A stretch of 64,000 nt of DNA from assembly GCA_963971305.1 (NCBI GenBank), contig OZ020317.1, positions 16,262,001 through 16,326,000 of the forward strand, written 5' to 3'. The notes beneath the pieces were generated by a model. It had not been told where the DNA came from. It searched no databases and worked only from the letters and a program-made list of their open reading frames with translations. Below are positions 22,097 through 32,085 of this stretch, piece after piece. Numbering within the stretch: the stretch's first letter is position 1; every line of letters starts with the position of its first letter. The position numbers were made by a program, and so were the translations under genes. The DNA is from Arcuatula senhousia (lineage: Eukaryota; Mollusca; Bivalvia; Mytilida; Mytilidae).

Positions 22097-22608
22097 CGTC
22101 CGGAGCCCGGGAGGCGAATAGGCCCGCAGCAGCCCTAAGCTTGTCGGTAAAAGTCCACTAAAGAGCGCTCAGAAACCTGACATCGGGGTCAGGCCGCTTT
22201 GCCCACAAAGCGACTGGGATGTGTGCCCCAGGTGGTTGAATGGGGCAGCCCTGACATCGAGACATGCGGGGTCGTCAGGCGATAATGCGGAAAACCTGAC
22301 CGCAAACCATAGTGGTGCACCGTGTTGGGAAAAATGTCACGTTCCTCGCACGTTAAAGAACCCTGCTGCAGGTCTCGGTAAGAGTAGGACCCGTAGGATC
22401 CCCATGCAGGAGGCAAAATTTTCCGTCCCTACCCATCACTCCTTTTTCCAGTGGCAGTCAAAACTCTCCTACCCAATTGGCCTTGTGTCCCTATTTCCTC
22501 CACTTCATCATCATTTTATGTTCATTATATCACCATTTTCATGTTCATCTCCCGGATATAGCCGAAATCGTGCTGCTTGGGAGTAAAGCAATAACTAACT
22601 AACTAACT
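22097..22608 (+). mobile_element. 0.5-kb retroposon family (type A), full copy with target duplication
   Basis: It begins CGTCCGGAGCCCGGGAGGCG and ends in (AACT)n after GGGAGTAAAGCAATAACT. TCTTAATGGTC occurs directly before the element (22086-22096) and again directly after the tail (22608-22618), a 10-11-bp target-site duplication. Internal landmarks are GCCCGCAGCAG, CCCCAGGTGGTTGAATGGGG, TCACGTTCCTCGCACGTTAA and TCCCCATGCAGGAGGC. An open frame of 121 codons lies inside but is not preserved in other copies. A variable-length duplication plus a short-repeat 3' tail indicates target-primed reverse transcription, probably by a LINE in trans. Confidence 0.85.
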
Positions 22609-22745
22609 CTTAATGGTCACTTTTAATCGAATAAATGGATCAAGAAAGGACAGTTCAGCATTGCATTTAAGCTGCTATAAATCACTGAAGCAGAACGAAG
22701 ATATGTCCCTTTCCCTTCTTTGACCAGCCTCTCCAGATTAACAAT

Positions 22746-22960
22746 TATAGCCGATTGTGTAGTGGTTTACGCGTCGGTGGTTCATGGTTCTATTCTCGTC
22801 AGTGAGTAAAATTAACCCAATTTGCCTACAATTGACACAATGAGCGAGGTTGGTCTCAATGAACGATGCTAGTCTTCAGGAAGGGGCAGAAAAAGGTTGT
22901 CCTGTGTTTGTGTTCTACTATTTCACTGATCATTCTATATATTGACTGCATAAAGTTGTA
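22746..22960 (+). mobile_element. tRNA-derived SINE copy
   Basis: The head TGTGTAGTGGTTTACGCGTC and the B-box-like GGTTCTATTC are followed by the family core GGTCTCAATGAACGATGCTA and GTTGTCCTGTGTTTG. It is shorter and uninterrupted compared with the copy at 7181. Confidence 0.7.
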
Positions 22961-23179
22961 AAAAAGAAGAAAAGAGTATTAAATGGCACAGCTTATTTTT
23001 ATTGGCATCTGTGAAGGAAACTGTGAATCCTGATAGGACAGTGTCAGGAAAGTGGTCCCCTTAGTACAGGAAAACTCTATTTGACAACTGCACCATTAAG
23101 ATATTGAAATCGACTGTTTTTTGTGTGCATACTTTAGTTCGTATCTTGTTTATTACTGTTTGTTCTTGTCCTGAAAGCA

Positions 23180-23345
23180 ACAAAGAGTATACCACCAAGG
23201 TTCGTGGTTCGATCCTCGTCCGGGGTGAAAATTGCAACTTATTGCACGACTCTCTCTTGACACTTTTTGCGATGATGTCTCAAGGAACGATGCTAGTCCT
23301 TTGTAGACCCCCTTGTAGAGTTTGATAATAGTAGGCTCAATGGGG
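23180..23345 (+). mobile_element. tRNA-derived SINE, partial copy
   Basis: Contains the best B box of the family (GGTTCGATCC), then GTCCGGGGTGAAAATTGC and the core GTCTCAAGGAACGATGCTAG. The A-box part is poorly preserved. The frame 23104-23325 crosses it and is not a gene. Confidence 0.65.
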
Positions 23346-23650
23346 GCTGCTACAAAGGCCACACTCGCAAACTGCTAGTATGAGAGGAATTTACATTCCA
23401 GGATAAATAAATATGTTTGAACATTTACATAACCATTTTAAGCTTATTTCCCAATCCAGGATAAATAAATATGTTTGAACTAACAAAGAGTAACAAAGGT
23501 ACCCAAAAAGACCATAACATAATCAATAAAATCAATAAACACAAAGGGCAGGGTGAATGAAAACCAAAACGAAAAACATAAGTGAAAAACATACATGAAA
23601 AAAATCTAAATTGTAACCAGATAAGACTAAATCGGGTGTACACAAACCAA

Positions 23651-24803
23651 ATAATATAAGGCATACTGTAAAACATGGTATGGTACGGTGGTATGGTACG
23701 TGGTATGGTACGATGGTATGGTATAGATTTTGCCATACCATGGTACGGTGGTATGGTATGATGGTATGGTATCATGGTATGGTACGAATTTTCATACCAT
23801 GGTATAAAGTCTATGGTATGGTATGGATTTGAAATTTCTTTTTTCTAAAGTAAATACATGTTATATAAATATCTTTTTTCATTATAACATTATGTTAAAC
23901 TATAGTATGCCTTACTATATAAAGCATCGTTATATTAAATGAACTTTACAAAAATCTAGTTTAGGTTTTAAAGTAAAATCTCTACACTCAGTGATGATGA
24001 TAAATCACTTTTTTATTGTTCTTACTACTCAGTAAAACATGTGTTAATTGACTCAAACATAGGCTAGATCAAGATTAAGATCTACTTTCAGTTTGTTTGT
24101 TTTTTATCTTAACAGATTTATTGTAAAGTAATCCTGTATTCTGCTAAATCACCATCAAGCTAAATTCCAACAATAAAAATGTCAACTCAATTTAAAAATA
24201 AACTTTTTTGCTTTGTGTTGATGATAATACTGTGCTAGATAATTGCTTAAATGAAACAAACTCTGGAGAATTCTCTTTTGATAAATAGTGTATTGACTAC
24301 AATCACATTTTAACAAAAATGTATTCAAAACATAATTTAATTTTTATTCTTATCTTAAAGTTAATAATATTCTGAATCTAAAATATTACACAATTTTCTA
24401 TGCTTGGATCAAGAAATTATTGAAAGGGGGGAGGGTTCCATTTAGAACGAAATGGGTATTCCAGTCCAATTTTGTCAAAATCAACACCAAAATAACAAAT
24501 TCTTCTGAGGTTCCCAAGGAACACCCTCTTTGTGTGCTTAATCTGTATCATAATCAAGCAATATTATTATAAACATGTAATTTAATTTACTATTTCATTT
24601 CTAAAAAGTTTTGAAATCCATACCATACCATATGGTATACCCAACTCTATACCATGGTATGAAAATTCATACCATACCATGATACCATACCATCGTACCA
24701 TACCACCGTACCATGGTATGACAAAATTTATACCATACCATCGTACCATACCACGTACCATACCGCCGTACCATACCATGTTTTACAGTATGCCATAATA
24801 TAA
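23651..24803. mobile_element. Foldback element 1 with 9-bp target duplication
   Basis: The element proper is 23660-24794 (1,135 bp). It starts GGCATACTGTAAAACATGG and ends in the exact inverse. Its ends are ~190-bp inverted arms built of degenerate tandem GGTATGGTACGGT-type words, themselves self-complementary around CCATGG. ATAATATAA flanks it on both sides (23651-23659, 24795-24803). The AT-rich interior has no transposase; 24340-24590 matches the interior of the second copy in opposite orientation. A 9-bp duplication with long arms suits a non-autonomous Mutator-like element. Confidence 0.9.
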
Positions 24804-25679
24804 GCAATAATGACGTACTCAGCAACAAGCTCTACTCCGTAAGTACTTGCGTAATCTGTATATTTCTCTCTTTATATTAACATCTGTTTTATGACTGTTT
24901 CTTTAATTTTGTTTTGCCATAAAGTACCTAATGGCCTTGTTAAAAAAAGAAGACCTTGGCACGCTTATAATCAAATGCCCCATCAAACATTTGACGGAAA
25001 ATTCTAATCACGGTTTTGTAATTTGTAGGGCTTTCTGTAAAAGATTGTACCGAGTTCATACTATTTATTGATATAATATTTCAAATGATATATTCTTATG
25101 ATCTTAGTATTCAAATTATATTATTTTCGATCTGTAGACCAAAAGAATTGCCAAGGAACTAAATCTCAGCGAAGGTATCTGGTTATTGTGCATGTATGGA
25201 TTGTTTTGCACTTTTTGTGCTACATGTATACTGCATTTCAACGATTTGTCGTTTGTGTACGTAATTTGACATTTCCTGAAGTATAAAGCGTCATCCACAT
25301 TTTACAGTCTAGCATTAACAAGGTACTAGTAATTGCACAGCATGTAAGGGTGTGGTGAATTTTTCCTGCATTTCATGTACTTGTAATGATGTAAACATGA
25401 GACATAATAAGTATAACATACTTTTTAAACTTGGTGCACTTATCTTCACAAGTGAGTACACCCTTTGATCGATGAATAGCCTATTGGATAGTGTTAAGTG
25501 TTTTTGTTTTGTGATGCATGTTGGGTGCAGTTATGAAAACATGTAGCTTTAGGTGCAAAATATAGACAGCAAAAAATTCTAAAAATCAATATGCACAGGG
25601 GTGCAAAAGCCGAGTTGCAACATTTTACTAACCAAAACTTTAACATAAGTTTTAACAGGCATTACATGCCAATTAAATA
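24804..25679. other. No recognised feature
   Basis: The overlapping short frames at 25098-25298 on both strands are not domain-like and lack splice or promoter context. Nothing else was recognised. Confidence 0.4.
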
Positions 25680-26920
25680 AGAAATTCTTTTAACGTTATT
25701 GTCAAAAGGCATTTTTTTGCTGACATGACCTACATATTGAGTTAAAATTCCCCAAAATTATAAGGGTTTGTTATTTCATGGTATGTAACAGTCCCGTGGG
25801 GATAGAACCGCAGAAGAAATTAGAGTGTCGTAAGAAATGTCTAAGGGTCATGGGATTCTGACATCGGGTAAGTGCTCAGCCACAGAATGACCAAGTGTGT
25901 ACCCTAGGTGGCTGAATAGGGTAGCCCTCGTTAGCGGTAGTTGTCAGGTCTATAATACGGAAACCCTGGGCCAACGTGTATGGAAGGTGCCACGCTTTAT
26001 TTCCTTTTAAGACCTCTTTGTAGACTGCCAAGTTGTGCACCATATAAGTTAATTTTTTCGCCCCTAAACACCTCTCCCCTTTTCCTGCGGTCTTTAAATT
26101 TTCCCTTTCCTTTGTTTCCAACTGCATCCCCTTATTTTTCATCATTATTCCAAGTTCATTTTGATATCCTCTTCATGTTCATCGCCGTTGTATAACCTAT
26201 ATTCAAGTAGTGCTGCCACCCTCCCCCACATTTCATTTCTTCATCATCATTTCATGTTCATTTTATCACCCTTTTCATTTTCATCGCCTTCAAATAACCT
26301 ATGTTGCATTACAAGAGCGTAGAACGCCAACTCACTCACTCACTGGTATGTAACAATATTCCTATATTTTTTTTTAATTGGTTGAAAACATTTTTATAGA
26401 AATTTGAAATATTTTTCTGACCCTTTGACCTTGACCTTGAACGAAATCACCCCGAAACCAATAGGGTTACGTATCTTATGGTATGTAACAGTATCCTAAA
26501 GTTTTCATAAATTTGGTTAACTTTTAGAATAATTTTCCGGAAACTAATTCAAGAAATTTTCTTACGTTTTTCTGACGCTGTGAGCTTAACCTTGAACACA
26601 AATACTGCAAAATCGACTGGGTTCCTTTTCTTATGGCATTTTACAGTATCTCAAAGTTTCATAGAATTGGTGGACAACTTTAAAGTCATGGGTAAGAAAT
26701 CACTTATTCAAGAAATTTTCTGACGTTTTTTTGTCTTTGTGACCTTGACCTCAAAGGGATTCACCCCTTCCTCCTCTTAAAGTATGTAACAATGGCCCAA
26801 AGTTTTATTGAAATCGGTTCACACCTTTTTGAGTTATAGTCCGGAAACTAATGGTTGAAGTCCGCCCGCCAGCTCAGCCGCCCGTAATCGTCATAACAAT
26901 ACCCTGGTAGTAAACATTCT
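25680..26920 (+). mobile_element. Core-repeat element (GACCTTGACCTT type), split by a retroposon
   Basis: Core units of ~150-175 bp contain TGACCTTGACCTTGAA, GGTATGTAACAGTATCC and GTCCGGAAACTAAT. Units are seen near 25700, 26345, 26480, 26635 and 26780. The GGTATGTAACA of the first unit is duplicated around an inserted retroposon (25791-26344). Protein-like order is absent. Such degenerate core arrays resemble the bivalve pearl/CvE class, but no terminal hairpin is preserved here. Confidence 0.6.
25791..26344 (+). mobile_element. 0.5-kb retroposon family (type B), full copy with 11-bp target duplication
   Basis: It starts GTCCCGTGGGGATAGAACCG and ends in (CTCA)n, reading CTCACTCACTCACT. GGTATGTAACA lies immediately before (25780-25790) and immediately after (26345-26355). 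Internal boxes TACCCTAGGTGGCTGAATAG and TCATTTCATGTTCATTTTAT are shared with the copy at 45941. Type A and type B copies share the 5' GTCC start, the CCCGCAGCAG region and the overall layout but differ in the middle and in the 4-nt tail. Confidence 0.88.
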
Positions 26921-27409
26921 GCGTCTGTTACGCCTTTTTCTGAATTTATAACACATCAGAGGTCGTCAGAGATGCTGAAGAAAAGTTTAAGCACAAACAT
27001 GTGGTAATAAATAAGTGGCTTGCTGTTACAGCTTGCAGTACTTGCAAAGCAACTGTCTTTACAAAGTGTGTTGCTAATAGTATTTGGAAGTACAAGTTTA
27101 ACTCAAAATATAAACTATAATGGTTTACTTTTCGGTATCGAGCTCATTTGCATTTTATTTGATAGAGGAATTCTATGGAAATAAAGAAACATTTTACAGC
27201 TATAACATTGTGCAGTTTTACTATAATTAACTTTGCTGTTGCAGCTTTTATTTATATTTTTGGCAAATACAAAGAAATACCGAACCGAAGGAACAACACG
27301 GTTGTTAGTTGGTCTAACGGTTGTATACGAATAATTGTAATTGCAAACCAAGGCAATTTTTACCCCGTGTTGGCCATCCTTCTTGCAAATTAACACTCCT
27401 ATCAAGACC
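26921..27409. other. No recognised gene
   Basis: The frame at 27175-27393 encodes a short hydrophobic stretch (AITLCSFTIINFAVAAFIYI) resembling a membrane segment. It has no supporting homology or splice structure and overlaps repeat-like sequence (GGCAATTTTTACCCCG) at its end, so it is not called. Confidence 0.4.
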
Positions 27410-27645
27410 TGAAGCAGGGTTCTTTATCGTGCGAGGAACGTGATTATTTTGCCCCAATACGTTGCAACACTAAGACTATGGTTATCGGTTAGATATCCCG
27501 GCATTCATTATGACAGGGCTACCGTCTTTTACTGAAGCACTTAGTTTCTCTATGGGTAAAGACCCGACGTCAGGTGTTGGAGGCTGCAAGTTGACATTTA
27601 CCAACAAGTTTAGCGCTGCTACATGTACTAGGCTTTATCAGTCAT
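27410..27645 (-). mobile_element. 0.5-kb retroposon family, degraded 5' part
   Basis: On the minus strand, AGCAGCGCTAAACTTGTTGG, CTGACGTCGGGTC, TAATGAATGCCGGG and CACGTTCCTCGCACGATAAA occur in family order. The 5' end and 3' tail are missing. Confidence 0.7.
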
Positions 27646-28734
27646 AAGATTCATTTCATAGTCAATACTTTATTGTCATGTAAATCAACACAATATAAAT
27701 TGAATTTTTGACATATAAAATGAAAATAAAGTTATAAACAAAAAACAAAACATCGACAAAATCATAAATTGGTCTATGAGCCCCCTGTCCTCAGTTCTAA
27801 TGACTGCTGAATGAAAGAACCTAGACTCTGAATTTGCGATAATTTCTAGGGTTTAAAATTGTTGTAAGGGTTTCAGAATATGATTGTGACTTATTTGGAT
27901 AATTTGTCAATATAGAGTGATTATTGTTTAGAGGGATATCGAAGTCAGAAAAGAGACTAGTAAAAATGAAATTTTAAAACGGCTTCGTGATCGCTAAAAT
28001 TAGAAAAACTATTGAATTTCATTTAATCGAAATTCATATGATTTTCTTTCATTTTGCTGTGCAATATGCCCAATATCAAATTCTTTATAACTTTATTCAA
28101 TGCAAATTGGTGACAATTGTGCATTTCATCTCTGGTGCATGTCATATGAGATTGATCATCCCTGTTCGGTAGTTTTGTTATAATTACCTTTATTTAGTCA
28201 AATAAAGCCTCGTGATTTTTAGTAATACAAATTAAAAGGCTTCTCTGAAGCATCAAAGCCGCATATACATGACTCACAATAAATAACTGGTTTCCGGAAA
28301 ATAATTTAATATTTCAAACATCACACGACAGACCACAATATACCAAGTACTTGGTGAAACCGGAAACACGTTTCCATTTCAAAGCCTCATGACAAGGACG
28401 TTGTTTGAGTTGGTTGACCCAAGAATCACGTACGCGCCGAAATAAAACCACGTGCTGTACAAAGTATTAAAGCACGTGAAATTGTAGTTGAATACTTTAT
28501 GAAACATGTAATTAAAATTTTGTTTTATCTAACGAAATTTAGTCATTTAGATAGCATTTTTGATTATGTTGAACCAATTGCAAGGCGACATAGACACCAC
28601 TAGTACTAGCTGTTTCATTAAATATTTTTTTCTGACTTGTCGTTGATTAATGAACGTTGTGGCACGAACACTTCGTCATCAACAACTAGCAAGACATAAT
28701 TAGGAATGAAAACCACCATACAGGTCACCGGTGG

Positions 28735-29215
28735 TGGATCGAGGCTAGCAGTTCAGCCAAGCTGGTTAAAAGCCCACTTAAGACCCCCCAGTACTGTGAT
28801 GCTATTGCTTTGCTCACAGAGCGACCATATGTTCCCTAATTGAATATTTAAGTGGTTGAAAAGTGGACGCTTTCATATATATTGCATGCCAGAATTACAG
28901 AAAACTCAACCTCAAACTTAAGTGATACATAGTTTGTGGGGAAAATGTCATGTTCCCCACGCGTACCAATCATTGTTGCATGTTCCAATACCCGGCAAAA
29001 AGGACCAAAAGGATCATCTGCAGTAGGCAACATTGCCCTGCCCTTTTACATTGGCAACTTAAACAAAACTTGTCCCCCCGTTCGCCTAGTTCAACTTTTC
29101 ACTTCATAATCCTTTCATAACCATTTCCCCCCGCATTTCCCCCTTTCCTGTTCATTATCTGAAATAGCCTAATTTACGCTGATTAGGCGCTCAACTAAAC
29201 CTATCAAAGAACTCG
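28735..29215 (+). mobile_element. 0.5-kb retroposon family, degraded copy
   Basis: Landmarks in order are CTCACAGAGCGACC, GTGGGGAAAATGTCATGTTC, CATCTGCAGTAGGCAACATT and GTTCATTATCTGAAATAGCC. It ends near GGCGCTCAACTAAACC, a worn version of the 3' tail. Confidence 0.65.
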
Positions 29216-29904
29216 AACAATGATCTGGTGCCCGGATCTGGTGCCGTGCATGCGCACTGCAATGGGATATATTGGTGAAGCTACACAGTAAATCAAAAAT
29301 ACGATTTTTCTGATTATGTTATTTCAATGTGTCAATCACCAATCAGTACTGCAACTAGAATGTAATATCTGACATGTAACATTAAACAAACAAAAGAAGT
29401 GACCTATTCTGCCAAAGGACTGTCAGTCACAATGACCCTAAACGGCTATTTTAAATTTTGTGATAGTTTTCATGGCGCCGTGTACCATATAATGATTGGT
29501 TATGGCGCCATACAAAACGTATTTTGCTCTCTGCTAGGACTTTGTTTAGCTATTTGGAAAATTTTAGCATTAATAAAAAAGTTAAACTTGTATTTTTATA
29601 ATTATTGTGTGATTATTTGTCTCACACTGAGGGCCTTATTGTGATTTCAGTATAAAGAAAAAATAGCAATAAAATGCACACGGCCTTGTCAACATATTTT
29701 TCTTCCATTTCATCCATTTACCTTTCAATACGAATCAATGCATATGACTTTGCTGAAAATTCACTAAGTATTTGAACAAGAATTAAATGTAATATTTTTG
29801 ATACATGTATACAGCTGCGTTTTCTATTAAAAAAGATAAGCTTCCGTTTTATGTCACAATACTTAAAATGCAAAGGCATTGCTATTTCTGATTCTGTGTT
29901 GCAG

Positions 29905-30045
29905 GAAACACACCGTCATAATGCAATGGAAGTGGATTGGAAACAACAAACAAATATTCTAAAAGTCAAGAATCAGTCAAATCCAAAGAACAAAGCACCC
30001 AATTCGGAGGAAAGAGCAGATCTCTCTTTTGGCATTATTGGTTGA
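29905..30045 (+). CDS. Candidate terminal coding exon (46 residues), partial
   Basis: A pyrimidine-rich tract with TTCTGTGTTGCAG at 29892-29904 is a good splice acceptor and is followed at once by an open stretch ending in TGA at 30043-30045. In phase 0 the exon encodes a hydrophilic tail with ETHRHNAMEVDWKQQTNILK near its start and NSEERADLSFGIIG at its end. Composition is protein-like (mixed charged residues, no low complexity), unlike the other short frames in the window. No upstream exon with a matching donor was identified and the family is not recognised. The open frame also continues upstream of the acceptor, so the acceptor is not required for openness. This could be chance. Confidence 0.3.
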   Translation, partial: ETHRHNAMEVDWKQQTNILKVKNQSNPKNKAPNSEERADLSFGIIG

Positions 30046-30785
30046 TGGTTTAATTACTGTTTTCATTCTTCGGAAACAGCAAAGACGTGTACTTAGGTCA
30101 TGTTGGTAATTTCGATTTTTTTCTATAATAATTCAAGTTCGTTTCTAATTATCTTAAAATCATATCCTATATCGCAAATTGTGCATAAAACTCAAACATC
30201 AAATAGAGCTATAATAGATTCTGTTTGCTTTTGTTGACAATATATAAACTATACACTCAGTGCTCTCAAACAACACAATCAAATTACTGCTTATCGGATT
30301 TGCTCATCTTGGTCAAATATTTATTTTTATTCAATTAAATTTAGATGGATATTCATCGAGCGGTGCTCCAACAGTATAGAGAACTATACAAATACTGTGC
30401 AACAGAAGTTATTTCCCAGTGGAATTGATCGAAATCATTGAAAGTTGAAGGTTGTGTCATTGTTAAAATGGTTTTTATTAATACCATAATTTTTTAATGT
30501 ATAAAGGCACTTTAAAAGTACAGGTCTAAAGTAAAAAAGTCAAGATTTTTGCAACACTTTAAAGGTTATATGTAAAGGCGATGAACATGAAAATGGTGAT
30601 AATATGAACATGGAATAGTGTGAACAATTGATATAGGTGAAAGGGGCTGAGAATAAAACCTATAAGGTGCACTCATGTCACCTCTAAAGACAAGCTTAGT
30701 TGCTATGCCCTCAAGCAAGGACACGCACTAGACATGTCAAAAGGTGTATAGAGAAATGAACAGGTCCCGCGTATTCGACCAATGG
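30046..30785. other. No recognised feature
   Basis: AT-rich sequence. A short piece near 30580-30625 (ATGAACATGAAAATGGTGAT) resembles the reverse complement of the 3' part of the 0.5-kb retroposon family and may be a small fragment of it. Confidence 0.4.
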
Positions 30786-31100
30786 TTTTGGCCAAAAAAA
30801 CGAGTTTAACCACGCCACATATATATGTGCCTGTCCTAAGCCAGGAATCTCTGACAAAGCCTTCGTTTGTTCTTGTCTTTTTATGTTTTCTGTTCTTTGT
30901 TTAAGATGGGGGTCTATTTGTGACTATTTCAGGACTGGATTTGAATTATATGCATTTTATTTAGACCACGGGCATATTGCATAACCACGAGCAGCGCCGA
31001 CTTGCCTCTTTGAAGGCTGCTGGCGGTTGTCCATTGTGTTTTTTTCTGAATTGTGGGCTGTGTCGTGTACACTTATTCCACATCTTAATATTTTCTATTG
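30786..31100 (+). repeat. Dispersed repeat pair (Penelope-like 3' region plus second block)
   Basis: GTTTAACCACGCCACATATA and TGCCTGTCCTAAGCCAGGAA are followed ~110 bp later by GAAGGCTGCTGGCGGTTGTC and GTGTCGTGTACACTTATTCC. The same two blocks occur at 15905-16260 in the other orientation, so they travel together. Confidence 0.62.
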
Positions 31101-31684
31101 ATAAAATTGACGATACAGCTGTATGTGTTCAGCACTGTATTTGCATGATCGAAAATAATTTCATTTTAGCATTTCTATAGGAAAAACATAAACTTTAACA
31201 CAAGTTTAGATTTAAAACCAATGGCAAATTGACTTAAGTTTGCACTTAAAGTAAAAACTTGTTTACAATCGAAATTGCATCTATAATCCCTACCTCAAAT
31301 ATTTATCACTGTTCTATTGTTGTAATTTATTTATTTACTCACTTTTTATGAAAACCGAACTTGACCTTCATGGTATTCTTTCAACCATCTGTTTAAAATA
31401 AATCTATCAAGCATGTTGAAAGATTTTGAAATCACGCTAATATAAAAAAACATCTGTTTTGTCATGTAAACAAAACCTTATTTATCATGAATTGTATTTT
31501 GGACAAAACCGATGGTTTATGAACAATAAAGATGTTTTATCAGCGACATGTGTGTTATCTGTTTTCCTTGTATTAAGAAATTGTTTTTCGAATATTTACA
31601 ACTGGTTAAAAAAGAATTTGTTCAAATGTTTTTTGTAACAAAGTCATTTACAGTGTAAACATACATGTAATGTTGTTATAGTCC

Positions 31685-32085
31685 CTGACAGTCCTCGTTG
31701 GCGAAAAGACCCGGAACAGCGCTAAGCATGTCGGTGAAATCTTCACGAGTAGGGAGGGATGCTTTGCCTTGAGCGACTGGAATGTGTGCCCAGTAGGTTG
31801 CTTGGTGTACGTCTGTCATGTCGGGGTCTTCAGATCATAATACACAAACCTTACTACAACTAAAATAGTGGTGAGTCGTATGAGGAAAAAATGTCTCGTT
31901 CCACGCACAGTAGAGAACATTGGTGAAAGTTACGGTGAGAATAGGAGCCACCAAAGTAGAAATTGACCGAGTTTACCCATCCCTTTGTTTCAGTGGCTGT
32001 CAAATCTCGCTTTCCCGATTATTCCACATTTCATGTCCACCCCATCCTGACGTTGCCGAATTGGAATCGTTTTGAAGTAAGGCAA
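31685..32085 (+). mobile_element. 0.5-kb retroposon family (type A), degraded copy
   Basis: Landmarks in order are GCGCTAAGCATGTCGGTGAA, GAGCGACTGGAATGTGTGCC, ATGTCTCGTTCCACGCACAG and TTGAAGTAAGGCAATACTTT. The last is the remnant of GGGAGTAAAGCAATAACT that precedes the tail in the full copy. Confidence 0.75.

Noticed and set aside
22221..22586. 121-codon frame inside a retroposon copy
   Set aside because: Other copies of the family have stops and indels in this frame, and its start and end do not correspond to a conserved product.
27175..27393. 72-codon ATG frame with a hydrophobic stretch as a small membrane protein
   Set aside because: Overlaps repeat-like sequence at its end, has no promoter or splice support, and an antisense frame of similar length is equally open.
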